A stretch of DNA of 64,000 nt, from assembly GCF_026236535.1 (NCBI RefSeq), contig NZ_JAHTMW010000002.1:62001-126000 (forward strand), written 5' to 3'. The DNA is from Streptomyces sp. SKN60 (GTDB taxonomy: Bacteria; Actinomycetota; Actinomycetes; Streptomycetales; Streptomycetaceae). A program made the translations under genes and the position numbers. Below the pieces are notes generated by a model that was not told where the DNA came from, searched no databases, and saw only the letters and a list, made by a program, of their open reading frames with translations. Numbering within the stretch: position 1 is the stretch's first letter; every line of letters begins with the position of its first letter. Positions 33,898 through 41,374 of the stretch are shown here, one piece after another.

Positions 33898-33937
33898 AAG
33901 GGCGGCCCGTACGCGCACGCGCGTACGGGCCGCCCTT
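33898..33937 (+). terminator. Strong terminator after the HAD gene
   Basis: AAGGGCGGCCCGTACGCG and its exact complement form an 18-bp stem around a 4-base loop, ending in TTTCC. Confidence 0.88.
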
Positions 33938-34161
33938 TCCGTATCCCCACACTCCCTCCCGAACTCCCGGACTCCCGAACTCCCGTGCAGCCGGGGCACG
34001 TCACACCCCTTGATGTGACGTGTTCATGTCGCCACTCTGTTACCTGGCGCACCCCTCACGGAAACCACGCGCCGCCACGATGACCGGGCCGCCCGGCACC
34101 CGGGGCCGCGCCCCGGGTGGGCCGGTCGCGGCCAAGGTCCCCCCACCCCAAGGGAGTTCGC

Positions 34162-34812
34162 ATGTCCGCCGCCAGCATCTACGCGCGTCGAACCGCCGTC
34201 CTCGCCGCCTCCGCCGCCCTGGCCGCCACCGGCCTCCTCGCCACCGCCCCGGCCGCCCAGGCCTCCCCGCCCACCCCGGTCAGCGCCGCCACCGCGCGTA
34301 CCTACCTCTCCTCCCTCACCGTGAAGGCGGAAGGTTCCTCCACCGGCTACAGCCGTGATCTCTTCCCCCACTGGATCACCCAGTCCGGCACCTGCAACAC
34401 CCGCGAGGTGGTCCTCAAGCGCGACGGCGTGAACGTCGTCACGGACTCCAACTGCGCCGCCGTGAGCGGCAGCTGGTACTCCGAGTACGACGGCGCCACC
34501 TGGACGCTCGCCTCCGACCTCGACATCGACCACGTCGTCCCGCTCGCCGAGGCCTGGCGCTCGGGCGCCAACTCCTGGACCACCAGCCGCCGGCAGTCCT
34601 TCGCCAACGACCTGACCCGCCCGCAGCTCATCGCCGTCACCGACAACGTCAACCAGTCCAAGGGCGACCAGGACCCGGCGGAGTGGATGCCCTCGCGCAC
34701 CGCGTACCGGTGCACCTACGCCCGGATGTGGGTGCAGGTGAAGTACTACTACGGCCTCAGCGTCGACTCGGCGGAGAAGAGCGCCCTGCAGTCGGTGCTC
34801 AACGGCTGCTGA
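34162..34812 (+). CDS. Secreted HNH-family (DUF1524-like) nuclease
   Basis: A 216-residue exported protein with a signal peptide (RTAVLAASAALAATGLLATA, cleavage near AQA-SPP) and the HNH-type motif DLDIDHVVPLAEAWRSGA, followed by NDLTRPQLIAVTDNVNQSKG and DQDPAEWMPS. These are the His, Asn and Lys positions of streptomycete secreted HNH nucleases. Cysteines near CNTREV, NCAAV, YRCTY and the terminal NGC may form disulfides. It would degrade extracellular DNA. The ATG follows AAGGGAGTTCGC. Its last codons are the first unit of an 11-bp minisatellite. Confidence 0.87.
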   Translation: MSAASIYARRTAVLAASAALAATGLLATAPAAQASPPTPVSAATARTYLSSLTVKAEGSSTGYSRDLFPHWITQSGTCNTREVVLKRDGVNVVTDSNCAAVSGSWYSEYDGATWTLASDLDIDHVVPLAEAWRSGANSWTTSRRQSFANDLTRPQLIAVTDNVNQSKGDQDPAEWMPSRTAYRCTYARMWVQVKYYYGLSVDSAEKSALQSVLNGC

Positions 34813-34887
34813 ACGGCCACCGAGCGACTGCCGAACGACTGCCGAACGACTACCCAACGGGTGCCGAACGGCTACCGAACGGCTGCC
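34800..34887 (+). repeat. 11-bp minisatellite overlapping the nuclease stop codon
   Basis: Eight head-to-tail 11-bp units of the form GAACGRCTRCC occupy this stretch; the first (CAACGGCTGCT) includes the nuclease gene's final codons and part of its stop. Units differ at one to three positions. Copy number is likely to vary among strains. Confidence 0.8.
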
Positions 34888-34940
34888 GGGTACACGCACG
34901 GCGCTGAGCTCGTGCGTCTTCCACAGGGTTCTTGTTGAAC

Positions 34941-34970
34941 TTGCAAGCATTGGTGAGGGCTGCCTAATCT
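34941..34970 (+). promoter_or_regulatory. Predicted promoter of the DoxX gene
   Basis: TTGCAA (34941-34946) and TAATCT (34965-34970) with an 18-bp spacer form a good sigma-70/HrdB-like promoter, in a locally AT-richer segment 75 bp upstream of the doxX-like start. Confidence 0.6.
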
Positions 34971-35044
34971 GAGGACTCATCGGTTCCGTCCCCCACGGCC
35001 CGTGCCGCCCGGCATGGGCCAGACCGAAGGAGTTCTCCGTCCTC

Positions 35045-35509
35045 ATGAACGCGCTCGCGAGCCGCCTCAACCAGGCCCAGCCGTACGTGCTCGGCATCTT
35101 CCGGATCGTCCTCGGCCTGCTCTTCGCCTGCCACGGCGCCGCCTCCCTCTTCGGCTGGATCGGCGGCGCCGGTGGCAGCGGCGCCACCATCCCCGGCGGC
35201 ACGTGGCCCGGTTGGTACGCGGCGGTCATCCAGCTCGTCGCGGGCGCCCTGGTGCTGCTCGGCCTGGGCACGCGCGGCGCGGCGTTCATAGCCTCGGGCT
35301 CGATGGCGTACGCGTACTTCGACGTCCACCAGTCCCAGGCGCTGTTCCCGCTCCAGAACGGCGGCGAGTCCGCGGCCATGTTCTGCTGGGCCTTCCTGCT
35401 GCTCGTCTTCACCGGCCCGGGCGCGCTGGCGCTCGGCGGCCTCTTCGGCGCGGGCGGCACGAGCGACGCGGGGCGCACGGAGGAGAAGTCCGCGACCGTG
35501 ACGGCGTAA
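35045..35509 (+). CDS. DoxX-family membrane protein
   Basis: A 154-residue protein with four hydrophobic helices: VLGIFRIVLGLLFACHGAAS (with the family's FR..GL.F..HG pattern), WYAAVIQLVAGALVLLGL, AAFIASGSMAYAYF and MFCWAFLLLVFTGPGALAL. DoxX proteins are small membrane oxidoreductase subunits or stress proteins; the exact role is unknown. A Shine-Dalgarno GAAGGAG lies 11 bp before the ATG, and a recognisable promoter precedes it. Monocistronic. Confidence 0.87.
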   Translation: MNALASRLNQAQPYVLGIFRIVLGLLFACHGAASLFGWIGGAGGSGATIPGGTWPGWYAAVIQLVAGALVLLGLGTRGAAFIASGSMAYAYFDVHQSQALFPLQNGGESAAMFCWAFLLLVFTGPGALALGGLFGAGGTSDAGRTEEKSATVTA

Positions 35510-35640
35510 GGACGCCGAAACACCCGAGACGCCCGAGACACCGAGGGCTCAGGGCTTACGGGCCGGGGCCGGGGACCGCCGGGGCAGTTTCCGGCCCCGG
35601 TCGGCGTCCGGGCGGGGCCGCCCGCGTAGGCTCTGACCCC

Positions 35641-36327
35641 GTGAACGTGCTCGACGGCACGGGGTGGTCACTGCAGTCGCTGACCGCGGGCCCGTGGATC
35701 TACGCGGCGGTGACGACGTCGATCCTGCTCGACGTCTTCCTGCCGGTGCTGCCGAGCGGGATCCTGGTGGTGACGGCCGCCACCGCCGCCTCGGCGGCGG
35801 CAGGTGCGGCCGGTGCCGGTGCGGCCGGTGCGCTGGGCGCCGCGAGCCCGGCCGCCGGCGTCCCGTACGCCCCCGCCCTGCTCCCGCTGCTGCTCTGCGC
35901 CGCCTCGGCCTCGGTGCTGGGCGACCTCGCCGCGTACCGCCTGGCCCGGCGCGGCGGCGGCACCCGGCTGGGCCGCGCGGTGGCCCGCTCGCGCCGCCTC
36001 AGCGCGGCGCAGGAACGTCTCGGCGAGACACTGGAGCGCGGCGGCGGACTGCTCGTCGTCCTCGCCCGGTTCGCCCCGGCCGGCCGCTCGGTGGTCTCGC
36101 TCGGCGCGGGGGCGACGGGCCGGCGGCTGCGTGACTTCCTGCCGTGGTCGGCGCTCGCGGCGGCGATCTGGGCGACGTACGGCGTCGGGATGGGCTGGCT
36201 CAGCGGCCGCTGGCTGGGCGCGACCTGGCTGGGCGCCTGCGTCCCGGTGCTCGCGCTGTTCCTGGCGGGCTCGCTCGCGGCCTATGTCATACGGCGTCCG
36301 GCTGCGGCTCCGGCACCTGCGGGCTGA
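35641..36327 (+). CDS. DedA-family membrane protein (divergent)
   Basis: A 228-residue membrane protein with DedA-like features: the N-terminal re-entrant region TSILLDVFLPVLPSGILVV, an internal VLGDLAAYRLARRGG, and the arginine motif LVVLARFAPAGRSVVSLGAG, followed by DFLPWSALAAAIWATYGVGM. DedA proteins act in envelope homeostasis as lipid or ion transporters. An Ala/Gly-rich insertion separates the first two blocks. The GTG start lies 9 bp behind TAGGCT, suggesting a leaderless transcript. Its 3' end overlaps the convergent DUF2277 gene by 41 bp. Confidence 0.8.
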   Translation: MNVLDGTGWSLQSLTAGPWIYAAVTTSILLDVFLPVLPSGILVVTAATAASAAAGAAGAGAAGALGAASPAAGVPYAPALLPLLLCAASASVLGDLAAYRLARRGGGTRLGRAVARSRRLSAAQERLGETLERGGGLLVVLARFAPAGRSVVSLGAGATGRRLRDFLPWSALAAAIWATYGVGMGWLSGRWLGATWLGACVPVLALFLAGSLAAYVIRRPAAAPAPAG

Positions 36328-36562
36328 CCGCATCCGGGTGCGGGTGCGCATGGCCCCCGCGGACGTGCAGGTCGGCCAGGAGGTGGGCGGTGGCCTCGGC
36401 GACCTGGTCCACGGCCCGGTCGAAGACCTCGCGGTTGTGCGCGGCGGGCGCGCGGAAGCCGGAGACCTTGCGGACGAACTGCAGCGCGGCGGCGCGGATG
36501 TCCTCCTCGGTGGCCTCGTGGGGCAGGGCGGGCGGGCGGAGAGTCTTGATGCTGCGGCACAT
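36287..36562 (-). CDS. DUF2277 family protein
   Basis: A 91-residue protein starting MCRSIKTLRPPALPHEATEE, the standard opening of DUF2277, followed by DIRAAALQFVRKVSGFRAP and AHNREVFDRAVDQVAEAT. The family function is unknown; a conserved Cys at position 2 and helical repeats are its hallmark. The ATG is immediately behind TGGAGGC. A His/Pro-rich tail (GGHAHPHPDAV) extends into the antisense of the DedA gene. Confidence 0.85.
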   Translation of the reverse strand: MCRSIKTLRPPALPHEATEEDIRAAALQFVRKVSGFRAPAAHNREVFDRAVDQVAEATAHLLADLHVRGGHAHPHPDAVSPQVPEPQPDAV

Positions 36563-36610
36563 GCCTCCAGTGTGACGCGCCCCACTGACAACGCGGCTGC
36601 AAGCCCGTCG

Positions 36611-36832
36611 TCAGCTCAGCCCGCGCCGGCTCCGGGCGTTGATCTCGGCGGCCCGGGCGCGCAGCTCCCGCATCGGGGTCGCGGGCTGGACGTCGGCGGG
36701 CTCGGCCTCCCATTCGGGGCCGCCGTGGACCGGCCGGATGAGGAAGCGGCCGGCGACGGCACTGACGTAGAAGCCGACCCGCCCGGTGGCCGTGTCCCGT
36801 ACGAGGTCACCGACCTCGGGCTCTGACTTCAC
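36611..36832 (-). CDS. Small protein of unknown function
   Basis: A 73-residue soluble protein: EVGDLVRDTATGRVGFYVSA and GRFLIRPVHGGPEWEAEPAD read like an SH3-like small beta barrel, followed by a basic helical tail (MRELRARAAEINARSRRG). The GTG start has an excellent GGGAGGGATG. Similar proteins are common, uncharacterised streptomycete hypotheticals. It lies 48 bp upstream of the DUF2277 gene on the same strand and may be co-transcribed with it. Confidence 0.72.
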   Translation of the reverse strand: MKSEPEVGDLVRDTATGRVGFYVSAVAGRFLIRPVHGGPEWEAEPADVQPATPMRELRARAAEINARSRRGLS

Positions 36833-36942
36833 GCATCCCTCCCGTCCGTCGCATCCATCTCACCCGTCGCATTCGTCGCATCCGTCTGTCGACGATCAGA
36901 TGGATACACCCAGCGAAGCCCCGGCGTCGCGCTGTGTCAACG

Positions 36943-36956
36943 CATCTCTAGAGATG
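36943..36956. promoter_or_regulatory. CATCTCTAGAGATG palindrome upstream of the GntR gene
   Basis: A perfect 14-bp palindrome about 105 bp before the GntR-family gene. CTCTAGAG-type cores are typical of GntR/HutC operators, so this is a likely autoregulatory site. Confidence 0.5.
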
Positions 36957-37060
36957 TCCCCCGAAGGATGGATCGCCCGCGCGGGGCGCCCCACCGCTGC
37001 TCACCGCCCCGCGGAGGCTCGCCGTAGGGTGTCCCGCAGACGGAAGGGAGTGGTCCACGC

Positions 37061-37825
37061 ATGACTGACCCGGACAGCGGTCGTCGGCCCAAGTACCAGC
37101 GGATCGCCGACGAGTTGAGAACCGCGATCCAGTCGGGCACCTTCGCGCCCGGCGACCGGCTCCCCGGCGAGAACGATCTGATGTCCACCTACGACGTGGC
37201 CCGGATGACCGCCCGCCAGGCCCTGTCCGTCCTGCGCAACGAGGGCCTGGCGGAGGCCCGCAAGGGCGCCGGCGTCTTCGTCCGCTCGTTCCGCCCGCTG
37301 CGCCGCCGGGGCATCCCGCGGCTCGCGCACGACCACTGGGGCAGCGGCCGCTCGGTGTGGTCGGCGGACATCGAGGACCGCGCGCTGGTGATCGACCAGC
37401 TGGAGGTGACCCCGGCCGCCCCGGCGGGCGCCCGGGTGGCCCGGGTGCTCGGCCTGGACTCCCCGGACGCGCCGGTGTGCGTGCGCAGCCGCCGCTTCGT
37501 GCTCGACGAGCGCCCGGTGCTGCTCTCCGTCTCGTACCTGCCGGCCGCCCTCGCCGAGGGCACCGTGATCGCCGAACCCGAGACGGGCCCCGGCGGCACC
37601 TACGCCCGCCTCGCCGAACTGGGCCACGGCCCCGTCCACTTCCGCGAGGAGATCCGCTGCCGCATGCCGACGGCCGAGGAATCCACCCGCCTCGCCCTGG
37701 AGTTCGGCACCCCGGTCATCCTGATCGGCCGAACGGCCCTGACGGAGACGGGAGTCCCGGTCGAGCTCAACGAGATGACCCTCGACTCGGCGTCGTACGT
37801 CCTGGAGTACGACTTCCGCGCCTAG
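37061..37825 (+). CDS. GntR/HutC-family transcriptional regulator
   Basis: The 254-residue protein has an N-terminal winged helix (KYQRIADELRTAIQSGTFAP, GDRLPGENDLMSTYDVARMT, ARQALSVLRNEGLAEARKG) and a C-terminal UTRA ligand domain (GGTYARLAELGHGPVHFREE, IRCRMPTAEESTRLAL, VPVELNEMTLDS). HutC-type regulators respond to small effectors; this one's ligand is unknown. The ATG follows GGAAGGGAG at 10 bp. Its stop overlaps the convergent DUF4231 gene stop by 4 bp (CTAG). It may be a KorSA-like repressor left from an integrated plasmid, but no transfer genes lie beside it. Confidence 0.86.
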   Translation: MTDPDSGRRPKYQRIADELRTAIQSGTFAPGDRLPGENDLMSTYDVARMTARQALSVLRNEGLAEARKGAGVFVRSFRPLRRRGIPRLAHDHWGSGRSVWSADIEDRALVIDQLEVTPAAPAGARVARVLGLDSPDAPVCVRSRRFVLDERPVLLSVSYLPAALAEGTVIAEPETGPGGTYARLAELGHGPVHFREEIRCRMPTAEESTRLALEFGTPVILIGRTALTETGVPVELNEMTLDSASYVLEYDFRA

Positions 37826-38343
37826 ACCCCCTTCTGGGCGGGGAGCCCGTACTGCTGCAGCTCGGAGTTGACCTGCCCGCCGAGCGTCATCACGTTGAGC
37901 GTGGCGGAGTTCTCGCTGGCGATGGCCTTCTCCACGCGCGCGACGAGCGTCGTGAAGGCGTCCCGCTCGGACTGCCCGTGGTACGGCCCGACGCGCGCGG
38001 CGAAGTAAACCCGCTCGTGCCCGAGCAGCTGCTCGGTGGACCGGTAGTTCTTCCACTGCTCCCGATACCGGTACACGCTCTCCAACGACACCGACGCCAC
38101 CACGACCAGACTGAGCACGGTCGCCGTCACCCGCGCGAACCCCAGATCCAGATTCACCAGCACAGGCACAAGCGCACCCCCGACGACGGACACGGTCCGC
38201 ATCCGCAGATGCATCGCCTTCATCTTCGTCGCCTTGCGGTCGTACCACTCCTGATACTGCCCGAGCCGCTCGTCCACATACCCCTGCGGCGTCATCTCCC
38301 CACCCGCCACCTGCACTTCGGGCCCATCCCCCATGTCATCCAT
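37822..38343 (-). CDS. DUF4231 membrane protein
   Basis: A 173-residue protein with an N-terminal amphipathic region (RLGQYQEWYDRKATKMKAMH), two close transmembrane helices (VSVVGGALVPVLVNL and VTATVLSLVVVASVSLESVY) and a cytosolic helical C-terminal domain (REQWKNYRSTEQLLGHERVY), matching the DUF4231 layout. Related two-helix (SLATT-like) proteins are considered pore-forming effectors in conflict systems, but no partner is seen here. The ATG at 38343 is favoured; a longer frame to 38403 is possible. Confidence 0.78.
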   Translation of the reverse strand: MDDMGDGPEVQVAGGEMTPQGYVDERLGQYQEWYDRKATKMKAMHLRMRTVSVVGGALVPVLVNLDLGFARVTATVLSLVVVASVSLESVYRYREQWKNYRSTEQLLGHERVYFAARVGPYHGQSERDAFTTLVARVEKAIASENSATLNVMTLGGQVNSELQQYGLPAQKGV

Positions 38344-38707
38344 GCCGCGAGTACACCGACCCCGCCCCGTACACGTCAAGCAAGGCTGTGACGGTTCGTG
38401 CACTTGGAGGGGAAGAGCAGGTGATCCTTGACGACGGCGTCGTCGTACCCGCGCTCGTCCCGGACGGCCCGCCCGGGGGAGCCAGAGTCGTGTAAGCAGC
38501 GGATGTCACACCACAGGATTCGGCATCTGCACGTCAGCCGGCCTGTACGGTCGCACCAAGGCTTCCGCTGCGCGCCTGTCAGCTGCATGCTTTGCTCAAT
38601 GGAAACCCGCAGCTCCTCAGGAGTCGGCCACGCAGATCGGCATCCCAGCTCAGGCCACCCTGCTGCCGGTCATCGAGATCAACCGGAAACCGACCGGGCA
38701 GTAGTGC
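38344..38707. other. Intergenic stretch with possible gene debris
   Basis: No convincing gene. A minus-strand open frame (38376-38588) rich in Cys and Arg, reading CRCRILWCDIRCLHDSG and DERGYDDAVVKDHLLFP, looks like the end of a degraded protein of the type found near integrated elements. GC drops slightly here. The region begins the mobile-element debris that extends to the left att site. Confidence 0.35.
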
Positions 38708-39220
38708 TCAGTGGCCCAGCCTGTGTTGGACGTAGTTCGGGTGGGCCGCGCCGACCTCGATGCTGTTCTCGTCGAGGCCGTTGACGATCCGCAGGGAGCC
38801 ACTGGCGAAGGTGAACTCCACCGCCACGGTTCCTGCCGCCAGGTCACGGTCGGCTGGTTGCCATTCGAGAAGCGTGACCTCACGCAGTTCGTGGCCGACG
38901 CACGGTTCGAGGCGTTCGTCGCTGTGAGACCACCGGGGCGTGAGCTCGAAAGACTCCCACCCGGTGATGGTTGCCGTGGTGTCGATGGTGTTCCAGCCGA
39001 TCGAAAGTTCATCGAACTTCCAGTGGCAGACCTCCACCTGGATGCCGTCGAAGTCCAGCACCACCGGGCAGTCGGCGAACAAGTCCCTGTCTTCGGCGAA
39101 CCGCACCAGCGCGAACCCCGTCAGCCGCCTACCGGCGAGCGCCGCCAAGCGTGATCCGTGCGCCTGCCGAATCGCGTCGACCCCGATCAGGAAGGACGGC
39201 TCAAAACCAGAGATCCCCAT
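38708..39220 (-). CDS. Hypothetical protein beside transposase debris
   Basis: A 170-residue acidic protein with many beta-type segments (GRRLTGFALVRFAED, CPVVLDFDGIQVEVCHWKFD, VAVEFTFASGSLRIVNGLDE). No signal peptide, membrane helix or catalytic motif is visible. The style (small, acidic, beta-rich, next to mobile DNA) resembles immunity-type or other accessory proteins, but I cannot name a family. The ATG has no good ribosome-binding site, and transposase fragments start 25 bp upstream of it, so the native promoter may have been lost. Confidence 0.55.
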   Translation of the reverse strand: MGISGFEPSFLIGVDAIRQAHGSRLAALAGRRLTGFALVRFAEDRDLFADCPVVLDFDGIQVEVCHWKFDELSIGWNTIDTTATITGWESFELTPRWSHSDERLEPCVGHELREVTLLEWQPADRDLAAGTVAVEFTFASGSLRIVNGLDENSIEVGAAHPNYVQHRLGH

Positions 39221-39310
39221 GTTCACAGCACATGAGTCTCCCTGCCTTTGACCCAACCGGCGAGCACATATCGACCAGGCGGATCTCCGGCGGCACCGTC
39301 GAGCGCATCC

Positions 39311-39940
39311 CACGACGCCTTGCGCAGCAAGGTTCGCGAAGCCGACGGCCGCAGAGCAGAGCCGAGCGTGGGCCTGATCGATTCGCAATCAGTCCGCACC
39401 GCCGACACCGTTCCGGCCTCCACCAGGGGCTTCGACGCGGGCAAGAAGGTGAAGGGCCGCAAGCGGTTCATCGTCACCGACACCCTCGGCCTGCTCCTTG
39501 CCGTGCACGTCGTCCCGGCGAACATCCAGGACCGAAACGGTGGCCGGCGCCCGCTGCTGTGGACCCGACTCAACCATCCGGGTGTTCGGAAGATCTGGGC
39601 CGACCAGGGCTTCGCCGGTCGCTTGGTCGACTGGACTGCTTCGATTCTCGGCCGCGAGCTGGACATCATTCGCAAAGACCCAGGACAGCGTGGCTTCCAG
39701 GTTCAGCCTAAGCGGCGGTCAATCGAGCGGACCTTCTCGTGGCTCACCGCCCACCGGCGCCTCACACGGGACTACGAGACCAGCCCGGCCCACGCGGAGA
39801 CGATGATCCGCTGGGCGATGATCGGCGTGATGGTGCGCCGGCTGTCCCGAGGCCGAGCAGCCGTCCGGAGCGGCCCGCGGCTCCTCGCCCAATCGGGCTC
39901 AGGTGTCGTAGCAGCCGTTCCAGGGAGCCTGGAAGCCTAG
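39311..39940 (+). pseudogene. IS5-family transposase, 5'-truncated
   Basis: The frame encodes the C-terminal two thirds of an IS5-family DDE transposase: HDALRSKVREADGRRAEPS, GLIDSQSVRTA (first Asp), FDAGKKVKGRKRFIVTDTLG, KIWADQGFAGRLVDW (second Asp) and RSIERTFSWLTAHRRLTRDY (catalytic Glu). About 110 residues at the N-terminus, including the helix-turn-helix region, are missing: the sequence before position 39311 does not continue the family. No terminal inverted repeats are evident. The 3' end overlaps the convergent hypothetical gene. The copy is probably inactive. Confidence 0.8.
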
Positions 39941-40375
39941 CCCGTCGGGATAGAACTCGGCCCACACACCTTCATCCTCCTCGGCTTCCTCGTCGTCCTC
40001 TTCCTCCAGGACAAGACCGAACAGGACTCCCTCAAACCGGACGACGAAGGGCGCGATCGCGATGTCCTGGTACTGCCGCCCCGGAAGGGCGTCCAGCCAC
40101 TCGGCAAGCAGCTGGCGTGCGGCAGTGATCGCCGTCTTTTCGCCGTCCGCCGTGGTGCCGGTGAACTGGATGCGCGAGTCCAGATGGCTACCGGCCTCGT
40201 CGAAGCTGTGGAGCACAGCGCACCAACGCTTCTGGGACTGCCAGTCGTCGCCACTCCAGCCCTCGGGGAAAGCCGCAGTGACCGATGCGAAGAACTGGCC
40301 GCCCTGCCACCGCCCGATGGTGTTCGTGCGGTAATCAGGCTCGTGTCGGATCGGGATGACCTCGGGGACGCTCAT
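39899..40375 (-). CDS. Hypothetical acidic protein
   Basis: A 158-residue soluble protein with YRTNTIGRWQGGQFFASVTA, FPEGWSGDDWQSQKRWCAVL and HSFDEAGSHLDSRIQFTGTT, and a highly acidic patch near the end (LEEEDDEEAEEDEGVWAEFY). It resembles widespread streptomycete hypotheticals. The ATG lies 7 bp behind TACGGT and may be leaderless. Its 3' end runs antisense into the transposase remnant. No function can be given. Confidence 0.62.
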   Translation of the reverse strand: MSVPEVIPIRHEPDYRTNTIGRWQGGQFFASVTAAFPEGWSGDDWQSQKRWCAVLHSFDEAGSHLDSRIQFTGTTADGEKTAITAARQLLAEWLDALPGRQYQDIAIAPFVVRFEGVLFGLVLEEEDDEEAEEDEGVWAEFYPDGLGFQAPWNGCYDT

Positions 40376-40464
40376 GGGGCGAACCGTAGCCGCTACCTGG
40401 GACAACGGGTGGGGACGACCTCGCCCGACGTTGCTATGAGGGCTGTGCGGTCATGGCTGCGCGA

Positions 40465-40575
40465 TCAGTCAGCGACCGTCGTGGCTTCGTACATGGGGCC
40501 CTTCGCGTAGAGGGCGTCCAGGAGGCGGATCGGGTAGACCTCGGCGATGCCTTCCTTGACCTCCATCTGGCACGT
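40465..40575 (-). pseudogene. Remnant of a Nudix (Pif-like) gene, 3' end only
   Basis: Read on the minus strand this gives MEVKEGIAEVYPIRLLDALY and AKGPMYEATTVAD then a stop. It aligns with the C-terminus of the element's own Nudix protein (EVFAIRLLDALDETGPHVRS) encoded at 44.27 kb. Only the last 30-odd codons survive. It lies outside the left att repeat, so it stems from a different copy of a related element at the same tRNA. Confidence 0.7.
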
Positions 40576-40621
40576 AAGTGGCACGGCGCCTCTCCCCCGC
40601 CCTCGCGGCCGGGGAACGAAC

Positions 40622-40662
40622 AAGGCCCAGGTTCCCGGTTCAGTACCGGTGGCCTGGGCCTT
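40622..40662 (+). terminator. Hairpin left of attL
   Basis: AAGGCCCAGG pairs with CCTGGGCCTT around an inner loop that itself contains ACCGGT/CCCGG complementarity. It ends in TTTG and lies 15 bp outside the left att repeat. Confidence 0.65.
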
Positions 40663-40676
40663 TGTCTATCTACCTA

Positions 40677-40722
40677 CTGGTGGGCGCGGACGGTTTCGAA
40701 CCGCCGACATCTGCTTTGTAAG
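40677..40722. repeat. attL: left 46-bp att repeat of the AICE
   Basis: This 46-bp segment is identical to 52544-52589 and corresponds to the 3' part of tRNA-Val(TAC), from the anticodon loop through the CCA end plus one base. Identity stops exactly at 40722. No 5' half of the tRNA follows, so this is the recombination footprint rather than a functional tRNA. Confidence 0.92.
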
Positions 40723-40806
40723 TTCGATCGGAGCGGCCGCGCGTGGCCAACAGCCGAGGGTTCTTCTGCCTCTGGAGACCGCCTTCGGCCACCCGCGTCC
40801 ACGGCT

Positions 40807-40830
40807 GTTGATGTCAGCCGTGGATGTCAG
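40807..40830 (+). repeat. Candidate integrase arm-type site, left
   Basis: GTTGATGTCAG, 2 bp, GTGGATGTCAG: two GATGTCA units 13 bp apart. The same arrangement in the same orientation occurs at 52485-52508 just inside the right end. Paired short repeats near each att site are typical of binding sites for the N-terminal domain of tyrosine integrases. Confidence 0.55.
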
Positions 40831-40837
40831 TCGCCGG

Positions 40838-41026
40838 TCACCACCACGACCACTTCTTCTTCCGAAGGGCCTGCTTCTTCGCTTCAGCTTCCTTCTTCTT
40901 GCGGTCCGCCTGTGCGCGGGCCGTCCACTCGCCTTGATGCTGCCAGCACTGACCGCTGCCTGGCTCAGCCGGCCGCGTACACCGGCCTCCCCGCTGCTTC
41001 GGAGCCCCGCACTTCGGCTGGTTCAC
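40838..41026 (-). CDS. Small Cys/His zinc-binding-type protein
   Basis: A 62-residue basic protein: NQPKCGAPKQRGGRC, then CTRPAEPGSGQCWQHQGEW gives a CxxxxxxxxxC...CxxH zinc knuckle, followed by a Lys/Glu-rich helical tail ending RKKKWSWW. Such proteins occur often in actinophages and integrative elements and may bind DNA; no function is established. The GTG start is well supported by GGGGAGAGAGG. It is the leftmost gene of the AICE. Confidence 0.65.
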   Translation of the reverse strand: MNQPKCGAPKQRGGRCTRPAEPGSGQCWQHQGEWTARAQADRKKKEAEAKKQALRKKKWSWW

Positions 41027-41374
41027 CCTCTCTCCCCTCTCCGTTCCGGGAGCCCGTACGGACCCGGGCAGCATCCAGCCCGACGCAGCGATCAGGCAAG
41101 GCGCACGCGGGTGCACACTGAGGCACACGGCTCCGGAGGCCCTGTGTGTCCTGCGAGTTCGCGCAGGTCAGGGCCGCAGGCTCGACCGTTGCGGCAACTG
41201 CGGTCCACGGATGGGCCACAGTTCCTCGACCTCCACCGGGGTTGCGGGATTCGGCCGTTAGGCCGCGAGCACGTGGGCCGTCCAGCCGCCGCAGCTCGTG
41301 AAGCTTGGGCGCTTGCCCTCACTGTTCACTGGGAACGGCAGTTGAACACGCTGCTTTGCAACTCGACTGCCGGC
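41027..41374. other. Non-coding stretch between the zinc-knuckle and HEPN genes
   Basis: No gene with a plausible start and codon bias was found in either direction. Base composition shifts toward lower GC at the right end, marking the boundary of the DUF262-HEPN insert. Confidence 0.4.

Noticed and set aside
34800..34887. CRISPR-like array
   Set aside because: The 11-bp units are directly abutting with no spacers and there are no cas genes.
40677..40722. A second tRNA-Val gene at the left end of the AICE
   Set aside because: Only the 3' part from the anticodon loop is present; the acceptor and D-arm 5' sequences are missing, so it is an att footprint.
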